Shown: positions 32,903 to 45,953, numbered from the stretch's first letter. The stretch is 64,000 bases of DNA from Lantana camara (GCA_037501455.1 CM074864.1:23368001-23432000); one strand, 5' to 3'. The notes: generated from the letters alone by a model not told the origin. Translations and numbers: made by a program.

Positions 32903-34240
32903 CTCTCGTCTTGGAGAGAGTTTGTTAAGGAGGGTGCCAAGAGTGTTGGTGAGTTGTGAGGGTTGAGCTTGCTCGGTGGTTCTTCTTAAAGACGCCTAGT
33001 TAAGGTACGGTGTTACTGTAGGCGTCGGTTGTTATTTTTGGAGGTCCATCTGGGGCTCAACAATATTTTTGGGTATTAGATTGAAGGCTAGCCCATTTAT
33101 TCCGGGACAGTGCGATAAGCTTTGTGGCTTACCTTTGGGTTAACCGAGGGTTCGAGCCAAGCTCGAGGAGACGAAGATCGTAGAAAGACCTTCTTGATGG
33201 TTCCTTGAAAGTTGGATTCATCACCACTTGATAGGGACGTTGAGATGGTCGTGGTCTTTATCCCGCAATTGAATCTTGTTCGAAGATTTCCTGCCGGTGG
33301 ACTCTAGCGTGGGTGTTAGAGTTCAAGACGTGGTCGATAAGCTCTTAGAAGGTAGTTCATCAACCGAGTACTTCTTCGTGGAGTGCTTAGTCCTATCTAA
33401 GGAAGACGGGACTTTAAGATGAAATAAACTACAGTGAGCTACATGGGTTAACCGTGGAAGATGAGAATACCCTTTTTCTCGCTTCGAGGAGTTGGTGGTT
33501 TGTTCTTCAGAGTTTCGTGGGTGGCTCCAGTTTTGGTATCTACAAGGGTATTGTCGACTGCGTGTTCTGGTAGAAGAACCGAGAATTACCTAAGAGAGTA
33601 AGTCTCTAGTGATATCGGGATTCAATAAGAGATTCATCTTTCTACAGGCGGCCATCCCATGACATGAACGACAAAGAAAAGGCATGGTTTGAGTGGATAA
33701 GGCTTTTGAAGAGAGTTGCCTTTGGTACTAGTTTTGCTTACCCGAGGGTACTCAAAACTACTCCGTTACAATAGAGGTACTAAGAAAGACTTCGGTTGTG
33801 CGTTGCAAACGGAGAGTTGGAGCCTAAGTCTCAAGAGGTGCGTTGTTGCAAGACTAATTCCACTCATGGTTCGAGAGTTGAAGATTCGGTAATGATGTGT
33901 TGGCATAAGAAGAGGTGTTGCAAACTTGGTGTAGCAATATCTAACGTGCCATCGGTAGAAGACCGAACATCAAGAACCGGAAGGATTCTCCAACTACTTT
34001 CGAATTCTATTTGGAAGTGGGAGCTAACGGCTTAGGACTTTGTGTCCGGTTTGCTATTACTAAAGAGATATTGAGAGATTCGAAGGGGTACTCATTTTAA
34101 ACGAGTTAACCTATTTTCGCTCAGTGCAGTTGTTTGGTGAGGTTCGTGAGCTTCGTGGTTTGGAAGAGTAGATCCTTGGAGTTAAACTTTGTTCCGAGTT
34201 TGATCAAGACTCTGATTTAGGACCTAAGGATAGGTCCTTT
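32903..34240 (+). other. Non-coding interior of the long-LTR element
   Basis: Between the gag remnant and the polypurine tract there is no recognisable protein on either strand; open frames are short. It takes the place where pol would be and may be decayed pol or unrelated filler. Confidence 0.55.
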
Positions 34241-34255
34241 TGAAGGAGGGGAGTT
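34241..34255 (+). promoter_or_regulatory. Polypurine tract of the long-LTR element
   Basis: TGAAGGAGGGGAGTT directly precedes the LTR start TGTAACATCC. Confidence 0.8.
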
Positions 34256-37200
34256 TGTAACATCCCGCTCATCCGGCTGTACAGGTACGCCTTCACAAGT
34301 GAGCTAAGGCTTCATTTACTTCGCATTTTTCTTAACTATCAACACTGGTCCTGAACCATGCTCCTATTTTGCTTTGAGATTTAGACATCATGGCTGGCTA
34401 GTCATATTATTGGCCCTTTTACTTCAGTGGGCTTTGTTGCAATGAAATATGGGTTAAATTACCAGTACACCTTTGTAATGGGAATTCCGTCCAAAGTCCA
34501 AAAACTTACAAAAATGAGTATCTACAAATATCAATTCCATTCCCTCTAAACATGCATTTCTCCATATCATCAACACAATTCACAATTGAACCAATATATA
34601 AACACATTAATACGTAGGAACCAAATCCTCTATAATACATGCTATAAGCCCAATTATCACAGTTTCATGAATTAAAAAACAACAGAACAAGTCTCAAAAT
34701 AATGAAATTATATAACCCAATATTACACCAAAATCACGTTTAATTCATAAAATTACAAACCCATAATTAAACAATTCTATGCTAGTGTTTACATTGCAAA
34801 GCATATAAATTGGAGATGAAAGGGTTGATGGCTTACCATTCTGGAATTAGAAAAAAAAGAAGGAAAATAGAAGCTGCTGGAGGAACGTTGGTGGCCGGAG
34901 GTGAAGGACTGCATCAGCGATGGAAGGCAGGTTGTTGCTACATTGTCTTGGCCGAGAAGAAAAAATAGGGGAGATCAGGAGAGAGAGGAAAAAGTAGGGG
35001 AAAGGTGGCGGCGATTGCGGTGGAAATGAGGCGAGGTGGGGGAATTGGTCTCGATGGTTTACAGTTTCCAGAAGAACGACGGATGTGGTGGTGGCGGTCC
35101 AGCGGCAGTCTTGGGATGTTACCTGTTTTCAGGGAAAGAGAAGGAGAAAGAAAATCAGAGGCTGTGGTGGCGAGGTAAAGGCCATCGATGTCTTGGCCGG
35201 CCGGAGAAAAGGCGTCGCTAGTGAGGGAAGAAACCATGCGGGAATGAAGGGGAAAATTTTGTGGAAAATTGAGCTAGGTTTCACAAAAATTCCATGACAA
35301 TTTTTGTAAATAATAACAAATGTTAAAGGACGGCATGGTAATTTTGTACAATCCAACAGCAGTGGTCTATTTAACAACATAAAATTTTAATAGTTGTCAT
35401 CCCTAGCCTTTTCTCACCGAAACCCGGGGCTCCGGGAATTCACTAGAAAATTTAAATAGCAACGTAAAGGGCTGAAAAGGCTAGTCATATTAGCCGGCCC
35501 ATCAATTTCCTTAGAAGTAAATGAAGCCTAAATGCGCATTTAAATTATTTATTTATGCAATTAGGTGTTAATTACTTTATTATTTAATAATTCGTGAATT
35601 ATTTGAAATTATTTGTTAAGAATCAATTGTGAATATTTGAATGTTTATGCTCTATTTGCATCGTTTTTAATCCGTTTGCCTCCGTTCTTGTTTTCAATTT
35701 TCGGATTATTTGATATGTGTTATGAATGCGTTTTTATACTCGTTGCATGATTTTGTGTTCATTTGATACGGTTTTCGAACCGTTCTATTTGTTAGGGACA
35801 TGAGGGCCTAACTAGTTTTAGCGCACCTCGTGTTCCAGAAGGCGTAACTAGAGATCGGGAACTCGGATTCAAATTCCGGAAGTGACATCGGACTCGTAAC
35901 GAAGAAAGAAAGACAAATAACCTGGCCTCATATTTTTCTAAACTTGTTTAATCCCCCGAATTTTGCCCGAAATGCGACCCTTGTGACCGATTTACGAATC
36001 CTCGCCTGTTTTGCTCATATCCGACCCGTTTCTTAACCAAATTGACCCGTTTTTGAACCCTTGTAACCCTCTCTTAACACTATATCACTCTCTCCCTCTC
36101 TCATTTTGGTTCAACCCAGAGCCAAGCAAGAAAGAAGCAGGAACGAGACATCAAGAAGAGAGAAGAGAGAAAGGGGCAGTCACTATTCACAACTTGGAGT
36201 TTTGAGCTCGTTTGACCTCCAATCTTCGTCAAATTTGAAAGGTAAGTTTAGAATTCGAACCTCCACCTTCTTAGATTTCTTTTAAGTCATGATTTTTTCA
36301 TTTTCATCCTTGTTTGAGCATGTTTTGGGGCTGCTATGTGAATAGTAAGGGTTAAGGGCATATTTGATGAGTTCTTGCATTTCTTTGGATCATTTCTTGA
36401 ATTGATGAGTGATATGTGATAAACATGACTATATTATTTCATTTTCATACATGAATTTCATGGAATATGTTCTGAAAATTGAACCTCCATTAATGAACTT
36501 GTTTGAAGCTTGAAAATGAATTTGAATTTCCATCATTTTCCTTCTTTGTTGTTCTTGTGAGTTGTTGCTGTTGTATGTGTTTGTTTTGCTACCTTCTTGC
36601 ATGCTTTTGTTGCTAATTTTGCCTTGGTTTGCTGTGGTTGGAGAGCTGTTGCTACTGCTTCTGCCATGGAATACAAGAAACAGAGCTGCTACATTCGCGA
36701 AGGAGATGCAATCTGCGCCCGTGAACGGGCGTTACCACGTTTTGGCATTGAGGAGGCAACGCCCGTTACCTCCTTGTGCTTCTTGGAGATTTAATCCTGA
36801 CGTCCTTAGCACGGGTTACCCCAATCCTTCTAAGGATTGTTAACCCCCGTTAGTCCCCTCTCTTTTGGTGTAGTTCGTGTGCTTTGTTCGTTGTTTACCT
36901 GATTTCATTTCGTTGTTTGTTTCTTGCTTTGTTTATGAATTTATTTGATTTTTCCCACCCTAATTATGATCCCAATATGTTTATGTGTTAGTATATGATA
37001 TGTTTTGTTATTTATTTTAATTTTATGGCTTCATTTAATAAATGTAAATGAGACATGTTTGCATGAACGTTTAAATGTTACGTATGACGCCTTCTTACAT
37101 GCGTTGTATCTCTTAGGTGATTTAAATTCATGAATGCATATAATATGCTTATCTTATGATCATTATGCTCAATTTATGGATTTATTTGATGTGAATTTGA

Positions 37201-38975
37201 TGCCTTTATATGCAATATATGACTTAATATGCCTTAAATGATCTCTAACATGCGTGTTTGAATGAGTACCTTGCTTCTTTACCTTATATGATTTCTCTTT
37301 ACTTCTTTTATTATGTGAATGATTTGTTAACATATAACATGATGTGTTATGCCTGTTATATGAATTGTATGGATTCGTTTAACGTGAAATATATGCGTTA
37401 TGATTTAATATGATTCGATATGAATTTATATGACATAGTTGATATTTCATTGCATTGTTTATGCATCATTAACATCCATACGCATTTGCCGAGCATCTAA
37501 TTGGTGCATTTTGAGTCTAAGGTTGTCTTTTGTTGTTTGTTTTGTCCTTAGGTTCTTTCCATGGGTGACGAGGAGATGTCTTAGACGTGTTTTGAGTTTG
37601 TTTCATTCGGTTTGGTCGACAAGGTGAGGTTTCTTTCTTTTAGTTAGTATGACCTACAACCCTAAGTGAATTTTGAGCCCGCATGTGACCTATGTATATC
37701 TATACTTATGTAAATACGTGTTTAATTAGTATTTTGTGGGAATTGACCCGTTTTGTTATGAATCTTTGAAAAACGCTTTTATATATATATATGTAACCTA
37801 TATTTTCGGTTGTTTGATTTGAAAAGGGTTGGTGTGTGTGATTTTTGAACTAGTGAGTTTTCGACTTTGAGATTTGAGTCCGTAAAATTCAAAAATTTCG
37901 AAAATTTAGTCTTTTGACTTATGACTTATGAACTGGGCCCCGGAGAAGTGGTATGTGATCTCGGGTCGACACCGTGGGATCGTCGAGCTGTCTCATCAAC
38001 ACAACTCCACGTTGGGAAACTTAGCCCAACCTCGGGAGGTCGAGGGGAAGGTAGGTTTCCTTTTGGCCGACGGTAACCCCTTCGGTGGATCGGGTAGGAT
38101 CCCCCGACTCCAACCTTATGATAAGAGAACTGGGGTTGAGTATGCGTATCCTCACCCCCACCCGGAGAAAGAGGTTTGATTTAGAACTTTGTTTGTATTT
38201 CGATTTTGATTCTAATTATGAAAGGATTTAGGTTGGTTAGAAACTCGTGCTCGCCGAGTTATTTCGATTTTGATTATGAATATTTTTCGTGAAACAGGAG
38301 TGGACTTCTAATTTATAAAATTGGTTGATTTTGGCCTTCGGCCTTAAACCCTTTTTTCTTATATATAGTATCACGGGGCGAAAATGATTTAGAATGCTAA
38401 AACCACATCCCGGTTTATGAACTCTTTAATTTTGAATATACTATGCTCTTACGTATATGTACGTGTGCATGTGTTAGCCTCCTCACCAGTCTTTAGGACC
38501 CATCCTCGTTGTTTTCTTTTCCCCCTTTTTGTTCTTTGGGTTGCAGGTGCAAGTCTTCAGTTCTTCTAGGAGGCGGTCTTTTATTTTCGAGTTGGTCGGG
38601 TCTTAGTAGAGTCTTTTGCATACCTTGCATCTTCATTTATGAATCCCAGAATTCTGTATAAGATATGTTTTAAATTTCAAACTTTGAAGCTTATATGAAT
38701 GTAATTTAGCCCGGGTTGGGCATGGCATGTATAACATGGTTTATTTTATGTCTATTATGAAAGCATGTATGTTTGATTGTTTGAATCCTGGAGCTTCCGC
38801 ATGTGATATTTGTTTTGATTGCGCACTCTGATTTAGGGTCTAAACCGCCTAACATAGGAGAGATTTTGTTTGTCTCCCATTCGCCGTAGTTTGATACGTG
38901 TGCGGAGTTCCCATTTCGTTACACGTGTTGAGCTATGGTACGGGGGATGTAGTGCTCTGCGCTCCGGGTGCTACA
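34256..38975 (+). repeat. Right LTR, 4.72 kb
   Basis: It starts TGTAACATCCCGC and ends GGGTGCTACA, followed by LINE coding sequence. It contains no gene; open frames such as those at 34938-35300 are G-rich on one strand and not conserved. Palindromes CGCCCGTGAACGGGCG (36716-36731) and AGGAGGCAA/TTACCTCCT (36751-36774) lie at mid-LTR. TATATATAG near 38357 is a possible TATA element but its position is not diagnostic. Confidence 0.88.
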
Positions 38976-39240
38976 TGGACGAGATTTTGGTTCGCGAAGC
39001 ATTTCATGAAAGGGACACAAATTCGATTCTTAGCATCTCTCTTGGCTCATTCTCGAAACCGGATACGATTATTTGGCATTTTTCCCCGAATGGCACCTTT
39101 TCTGTGAAGAGCGCCTATCGGCTGGGCTTAGACCTTGCGGAACGTGAGTAGAGTTCTTCATCGAGTTTCGAGAATCATGGGATATGGCGTACCATTTGGA
39201 GACTTGATGTTCAGCCTAAGTGAGGAACTTTCTGTGCATG
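38976..39240 (+). pseudogene. LINE ORF2 C-terminal fragment
   Basis: Directly after the LTR the frame reads DEILVREAFHERD and IIWHFSPNGTFSVKSAYRLG, the region before and within the C-terminal zinc-binding domain of plant LINE reverse transcriptases (zf-RVT). It stops at 39149, with weak continuation (GIWRTIWRLDVQPK) to about 39230. It continues the LINE from 29071, with the stretch between missing. Confidence 0.8.
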
Positions 39241-39367
39241 GTAATATATAGAATATTATTTATAATTATTCATCTAATTTGGGGTTAGATGTAATTAAAG
39301 CGGAAATAAATATATTTTTAACATTTACAGAGATGAGATTATTAAATTTTTTTAGAAAGAAGAAACA

Positions 39368-39697
39368 ACTTACCCACTATACTATGACTGATTTTTTAAC
39401 TTTTTATCCAAACTTTTAAATGTTTTAAATTGTCGTCTGTACTTTCTAAAAATTTTCAAATTCTTATCTTGGTCATTTGACTGTTAACACGTGTTTCATT
39501 ACCGACGAAAAATTAATAATTTTCACCAAAAAAAGAGTCATGTTTTATCACTTAAATGGTTAAGATGACAATTTAAAATTTTTCACAAAGCATAAATGAT
39601 AATCTAATTTTTTTTTACAATCTACGGATAACAATTTAAAATATTTAAAAGTTGCAATAAAAAATTTAAAAATCAATCATAATACAGAAGATAAAGT
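39368..39697. mobile_element. MITE with long terminal inverted repeats
   Basis: The left end (from ACTTACCCACTATACTATGA) and the complement of the right end (ACTTTATCTTCTGTATTATG) align over about 70 bp, both leading into AACTTTTAAAT[GA]TTTTAAATTG. The middle holds a second, weaker inversion. It has no coding capacity. Long inverted repeats suggest a Mutator-like MITE, but no clear target duplication is seen. Its right part recurs at 23337-23407. Confidence 0.65.
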
Positions 39698-39752
39698 ATC
39701 CCCCCTCCCTCTTTTTTTCCCACCAAACTATACAACCTAGCAATTTAGTGTT
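39627..39752. repeat. 125-bp direct repeat, right copy
   Basis: It is the partner of 23337-23461. Here the MITE part is contiguous with a full MITE, so this is probably the source copy. The T/C-rich middle (about 39698-39720) differs in length between the copies. Confidence 0.85.
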
Positions 39753-40713
39753 ACATTAGTTAACTATCCGACATTACTTGAATTCAAATTTACCTAAGGT
39801 TTTCTTTTGCCTTCAATACTTTAATTGATAAGAGTATCTTCGCTAACAAACTTATCCAAGGGAAATTGTCGAAATCATGCATGTTCATTTATTTTTTTTA
39901 ACAATCACTAGTTATCAATCAAATAAGGTAATGACTTTTATTATTAATATTTTGTGAAATTAAATTTGAAATAAATCATGACCGTCTAATATGTATATAG
40001 AAGTCAATACATGGTGGATAAAAGAATTTCAGAGAATTCACCACTTCTGTATAAATAAAAAAATTCTTTCTATTTGATCCGTTATTTTGCATCTTTTTTA
40101 TTTTCCAAGATGTTTTAGTTGTGAAATAGGAGTTACAAATAGTAGAATAAGTGGAAGGATTAAATTCTAATTTAGTTCTAAAAAATGTTCATCATTGGTG
40201 TACTTGCTTAATTTTGGTGATTATGAATGAGAGGGGGTTCTGTTAAAATGTCTATGGTTGGCTTAACCGATTCCTTAAAAAAAAAGTATACTAAAAGATA
40301 ATATTACAGTATCACAAATTTATGGGGTTGTTTTTGAATAGTACCCATGAGTTGAAAAAAATTTTGTTTGCTCCCCATTTTTAAAAAAGTTCCTCATCAT
40401 ATTCCGAAATTTATACATCATTTGGGGATTTAGTTACGTGATCCTTGAGTTTTTATACCACATTTACAAAAAATGGGGAGTTAAAGCAAATTATGATTCT
40501 CATTTGGGGAGTAAAGATGAACTTTTTTGAAAATGGGTAGTTAAAGCAAATTTGACTCCCCATTTGGGGATTTTTCGGGAATTTCCCGTTTTATAGGAGA
40601 AAACATTCGTTTCTTATATAATTTTATTGTATTTAGGAATTGGGCCTTTTGGTAGGGATGAAGACACACTTATAACTTTTACTCATTCCGATATATGGGG
40701 AAAAAAAAAGGAG

Positions 40714-40762
<49 letters not shown>

Positions 40763-40969
40763 ATACATATTCATCAAAAGGGATTTAAAATTGGGACATT
40801 ACTTTGGAGAAAAAATCCATTAACCACTTGAACCAATCCCTATTAACGAGTTAATTATATTTGATCGAGCCAAAATAATATAATTATATTTATTTACATA
40901 AACAAATTTATGTAAGATATTTTCGCCAAGATCAACATTATGAATTTAGAACACCAATATAATCAAGAG
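39753..40969. other. AT-rich spacer
   Basis: No gene is visible. 40365-40545 contains an imperfect inverted repeat (TTTGCTCCCCATTTTTAAAA against the complement of GAAAATGGGTAGTTAAAGCA), possibly a decayed MITE. A TA microsatellite lies at 40718-40759. Confidence 0.5.
40718..40759. repeat. TA microsatellite
   Basis: About 21 uninterrupted TA units. A similar array (about 19 units) lies at 30434-30471 in the left long LTR but not in its right partner. Confidence 0.95.
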
Positions 40970-41364
40970 TGTAGATATACCTGATTTTCGCCTATTGAAT
41001 TGAACCTGATATTTACCGGTCTCGTTGGGCAATTTCACGTGGTATGCTCGACTTCTCTGGCTAGATCTTCCTCTCCTTCTCTCACCGACAGTTGACAGCT
41101 TAATGGAAAAACAGATATCAATAACGTGGAGTGGAGAGGGGACCTAGCCGCGATATATAAAACCCTAGGAGCTCTCTCATCATAGGCTTTCTAGAGTGGA
41201 CCTACACCAGCTGTCAGACCACATCTACTAAAATCAAGCCTTTAAAGATAGTGGGTCAAATAAATAGGCCTGATAAGTCTTATCCCATTAACCGTATTAA
41301 TTTAGCCCGTTTTATTTTAATATAACCATCAATTAATAGAAGCCCAATAAGAAATATTCTTACA
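40970..41364 (-). repeat. Candidate 3' LTR of the LARD-like element
   Basis: Read on the minus strand it starts TGTAAGAATATTTC at 41364 and ends near TATATCTACA at 40970. It contains GTTTTATATATCG (about 41148-41163), a plausible TATA box. No second copy is in the window, so the left border is a guess from TG...CA ends. Confidence 0.55.
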
Positions 41365-41376
41365 GTCTCCCACTAG
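41365..41376 (-). promoter_or_regulatory. Polypurine tract of the LARD-like element
   Basis: The minus strand reads CTAGTGGGAGAC immediately before TGTAAGAATA. Confidence 0.6.
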
Positions 41377-44300
41377 ATAATATTAATTGAAGTTTTGACT
41401 CCAAAAACAAAAAAGAAAAAAACACATTTTTAATCAAAATGACTCTCGGGCTAAATTAACAAAAGAAATTTGACTGTGTGCACAGATTTTGAAAAACAAT
41501 ACGGCAATAGACAAAACTTTAAACGATCCGGTCTGACGAAAGCAACTAAATATCGGATCATGGCGGTGATTGCATCCTTTGTTGATATAAGCCCTTCCAT
41601 GGTCACAAATACCAGCAACTTCCACTGACCTGGATTCAGACGTGGTGATGTAGCAAGAAACAACATCCAAAATATGATCCAAATATGCTATTTCATTGTA
41701 AGTCCTCCGACTTTCTTGCAAGATATGGATTTCTGTGCAATATGAAATCCCAAGAAAATCGAATTTCCTTATCATATATGGGCCTCAGAAGCAATAGAAA
41801 ACCCAAAGGAAATTATAGTTCTCTTGTAAGATATGGATTTCTAAAACAACATGAAATCCCAAGAAAACTCAACAACTTCTCAGGAAGTTATGTATGTCTT
41901 ATTCTATGATGCACGGACACTTCTAAACATATTATTTTATTGTGTCATGTCGTGTCGTGTCGTGTCGGACACTCGTGTTCAACACCGTGTCCTACACTCC
42001 TCACATGGGAAATTAAAAAAAAATCCGTGTCTTCGTATCCGTGTCGTGTCATGTCCGTGTCGTCGTGTCCATATCCGTGCATCATAAGTCTCATTCAATG
42101 CTCAATATACAATATGGTGTGTTTATGAGACATACGCAACATTTCTTAAGAACTCTTAAGATAAATATACATGTGAGACACACAACTCAATCATGTGCAA
42201 ATAAAAGAATTATTAATGTGTCAAAATTAGTCTCGCACTGAGTGCATGTAAGATATTCAAAATGCATATTCTATTCGCATTAAGAATGTAAACAACCTAC
42301 ATAGCCCAAGACACACATTATAAAGTTAGGCTCACTCACATGTTCTCTTGTCTAGATATCAAGAGATTTACACCTTAACATAGGTAATGTACATGTCAAA
42401 ATAACGACACATCAGTAAATTTCATGGAGTAACATTATCACTATTAACAAGTAGTATATTATCATCATAAAGCATAAGACATATAAATGTACTCCACTAA
42501 TTCAATAATCATAACATATCTACGTGAAAATTATGAATACCCATCGACAATTAGCAAATAGAGCCAATATACAGATATGCTCCTCAATAGACCAAAATAA
42601 TTGTCCTCATCAAGTTTCTTTATAAGAAACCACTTATCTAGATAAAACCATATCAATACGGAAACTAGGAGAGTTAATCACCAAACACGAGTCTCCTATT
42701 TTGTAACGTATATTTTTCTACTCAATAAAGCTTAGGAAAGCCTCAATGAATTAATCAATGTTCTAAAATCCACTTTCAAAATGTTTCCTTTCTCAAACCT
42801 ACTAACCAGTATGCACATGTAGGTTTTATATAAAATACCGATCTTTCTGAAATTTTAGTGAAATAATGGTGATAATAATCAAGTCTATTATTTTCAAGAT
42901 ATTTCACTAAATGAACAAGACATTCTAACAATCAATATATGAGTGTCTCAAATACTTGATCGGTTAGCTAATGGTCACCACCAATTGAGAAAAGATTGTG
43001 TTTCACAAAAGTTATGGGATGTGTCATTTATTCCATAACAAGAAGTTCTATCTTTCACAATTTACAAGAAATTATTAAAAAACTAATGTGTCCACATTCA
43101 CCCCCTTTTTAAATAATTTCTTTGAAAATAAATTTTGACAGAAACAATTCTGAAAGAACTCCCATGCATCTAGATAAATTAAAGACTAATATGAATTCAT
43201 GACAGTATGAACTCCCACATATCTAGATGAGTTAAAAATTGAACCATAATCAACATGACTCGAGTTAAGTATATAACAACTAACAAATTTTCTCCAGGAT
43301 CAATTTAATAATAACATAAAAATCATTCCCTAATTTGCAATAAATGCAAGATATCTTTATCCAAATAAATTTTAAGATATCTACTGAGTATGATCTCAAA
43401 GTGAAAGAACTCATTGCATAAATAATAAATTATATCAAAAGAGTTTACGATCTTTTTTGCACATTCCTATCACATATTGGGAATCAAACTAGTAGTGGAA
43501 AACAAAATTTAAAATTATCAATCATACCCAAAATATTTTGTCATTTCTGATTTAAACAATAACAGCATGTATATGACAAAAATCAGATAATTGGATCAAG
43601 CAATAGTAAAAATAAAGTGCAAGATCAAATAATTTCAAATATTGCATACTGACCCAAAACCAATAATTTTATATATATTTGGTAAAGATTTATGTTCAAG
43701 TTCTAATTTAAGAACTTTCTTTTGTTTCCAAATATAAGAGTTCAAACATAATTTCTCAAAGTACTAAAACTACATGTTGAATAAAAATCGTGCCAACTCA
43801 TTTGTAATTAAACATGACATATATAGTAACAGTTTAAGGTGAAACTCATAGTCAAATTCTTACAATCAAGGCGGAATTTTAGAATTTGACATTTTCTCCA
43901 ATATCATTATAGCTTCCATAAAATTATATTTAAAATGACTTACTCAACTATTTTGAAATCACTTTGAAAAAATAATTTTCTTTATATATAAAAAAAAAAA
44001 GTATCTTGGAAACAAGACTAAATTATTGAGTAAATCACCATTAGAGTATAGAAAAAAATCTCTAATTCATAATGTAAGAAATATGACCGAACAATTTACA
44101 CAAATAACACATAGTCATAAAATTATGTTTCATGAATCTAAAAGTTTAAGTAATCTTTCAAACTCAAAACCAATTGAAAGATTCTAGCTAATGTGACACA
44201 AGCCTTTCACTCAAGTAACTAAAATTTTGTATAAGAAAAGAAAATCCCATATAAAGCATAAAAATATCAACTCTAGGGATTTTTCAAAAGCAACTTCATG

Positions 44301-45795
44301 CATATAATTAGCCCACAATTAACAATACATTGTGTCAATTTTATATTTAGTCTTACTATTTTACTTATTCCAAGTAAATTCTCGAGGGCCTAAAATCAAA
44401 ACAATCAATAATATTGTTCCAAATACCACGTCAGGAAGACAAACTCAACCAAAAAGTATTAGCCTATCATTTATGCTAATACACAATAAGTTTCCAATTA
44501 CATGCACAATTTACATAAATACAATGTAATTATGTAACAAGAACACTTATTTAAAATTAGCTAGAACCAACATAACTTATTTATGAGAATTAACACTTGT
44601 CATGATGAACTCCCCTTTGGGCCGAGTTTATCACACAACATATTTTCTCGACGCAAGACCGGTACAAGAATATCCTAATTTTCGAAAAGTTGACTCATTT
44701 GGGAGAACAAACGCTCTAAATTAGTAAATTTCAGTCAATATGCTCTGAATCAATAGTTCAAATATCTATACATATAAACTCCATTTAAACAAGTGAGGAT
44801 ATATATAATACATTATAAGAGTTCCTCAATATTCATGTGCCATGTCATGTACGTTTTAGTATAGGACACTTAATCACCTAAGATCATATAATATACGCAT
44901 GATGGAGTTCAAGATATTATTGTTGTATACTTCAAACTACGTATACTAAAATATTACTGTTCAAACTCATAGTAATAATATGGAAAAACATGAATGCAAC
45001 ATATTATGATTAATAGGCAATCAACAAGAATAAACCTAGGAAATATAGCTTTATTCTTTAGAGAGTCCAGGGTGTCATGACAAACTCCCCTTTGAACAGA
45101 GTATGTCATACATAATAGGTCCCTCCGTGCAAAATGGTATAGGAATACCTCAATGTTCGAAAATCGCTTCCTTTGGGAAATTAAACTTTCTTGATTGACG
45201 TACCTTATCGATATGTTTTGCACAAATAAAATTAAATTACCATACATATCTCACCCCCTTTGGGTAGGTAAGAATGCATAATAATTCATTCACTCGAAAA
45301 TGCATGTTTCGAATTTTACAAGTCTTCATAAATAGAACACTTTGGTGTAACTATCTACGTAAACTTAGTAAATTAAGAACATAGCCGAGTTCAAATAGAT
45401 TGCCCAATTTTCACACGCATAATATGTATGCAAATACTCCCACAAAATAAAGTACGAAAACTATGTACTTTTGGAAGTTATCTATAACATAATATATTGC
45501 ATGAAAATTATTCCCAAGATCTTATTTATTTGAATACTCATGTAAAGTATTCCGTCAAAATAAATTCGATTCCAACTAATTTGATCAAGTACTTTAATTT
45601 TATATCACATTCACCTTTTATGAAAATTTAGTGAATAATGAACAATTTAATCTCAATGCAATTGTCATTCAATATAAAATATTTGATCACATACATCTTA
45701 AGTTGAACCGAACAAGAGCCTAAAAGGATAACTAACCTTACAAAACATACTCTCCCTCAAAAGACTAGCTCGATGTCAAAAGCCACATTCGGTTG
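41377..45795 (-). other. Non-coding interior of the LARD-like element
   Basis: Only short open frames occur. The one at 41434-41775 (minus) shows no family I recognise. Blocks with CTCCC or ACTCCCC and TCATGA phrases recur between 43150 and 45280 in diverged form. A small hAT-type MITE lies at 41905-42088. I see no RNA gene. Confidence 0.5.
41905..42088. mobile_element. Small hAT-type MITE with GTGTC arrays
   Basis: The left end TATGATGCACGGACAC and the complement of the right end TATGATGCACGGATATGG form terminal inverted repeats. Flanks TCTTATTC (41897-41904) and TCTCATTC (42089-42096) agree at seven of eight bases, fitting an 8-bp duplication. The inside has about ten GTGTC motifs. It has no coding capacity. 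Confidence 0.75.
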
Positions 45796-45953
45796 TGTTA
45801 AAAGGTATATTAAACACATGTTTATATTTTATGTGGTTAGTATAGGATGATATTTTTGGTAGGTTATCCTAGGATTTCTTCCCTCTTGTATATATATAGG
45901 GCTGTTGTATTGTTGTTTCACAAGTAATGAAAATTCTCTTCTACCAAACTTCA
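45796..45953 (+). repeat. copia left LTR
   Basis: The 158-bp repeat differs from 48837-48994 at only about six positions. It contains TGTATATATATAGGG (about 45887-45901), the likely TATA box, and an ATG at 45927 that opens the chimeric frame described below. Confidence 0.92.

Larger units (their letters stand above)
29072..38975 (+). mobile_element. Long-LTR gypsy element with gag only
   Basis: The right LTR is 4.72 kb (34256-38975, TGTAACATCC to GTGCTACA). The left LTR is truncated and retains only the part equivalent to 36103-38975. Between them 2.6 kb hold a tRNA-iMet primer site, a gag remnant with two zinc knuckles and about 1.3 kb without a gene. No protease, polymerase or integrase is seen, so it depended on other elements. 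LTR start, iMet primer and gag type suggest a chromovirus-like gypsy family, but the clade is not certain. It sits in LINE ORF2. Confidence 0.85.
23462..39240 (+). mobile_element. Decayed L1-type LINE broken by two LTR elements
   Basis: The parts are a leader (about 23462-23713 and 25596-25661), ORF1 with a DUF4283-like region and a CCHC finger, ORF2 with endonuclease and the start of reverse transcriptase (to 29071), and ORF2 C-terminal sequence (38976-39235). A solo LTR splits the leader and a long-LTR gypsy element splits ORF2. The reverse transcriptase from after the LDMIKVYDRVKW motif to the C-terminal region is missing. No poly(A) tail or short target duplication is recognised. Confidence 0.82.

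Noticed and set aside
32903..34240. Decayed pol in the long-LTR element
   Set aside because: I looked for protease, YVDD-type, RNase H and DDE motifs on both strands and found none I could support.
34938..35380. Overlapping open frames on both strands in the right long LTR
   Set aside because: They lie in a G-rich stretch, differ on each strand, and there is no family similarity; no homologous ORF is seen in the related LTRs.
40365..40545. A further MITE
   Set aside because: There is an imperfect inverted repeat around CTCCCCATTT, but borders and a target duplication cannot be defined, so I left it as a note in the spacer entry.
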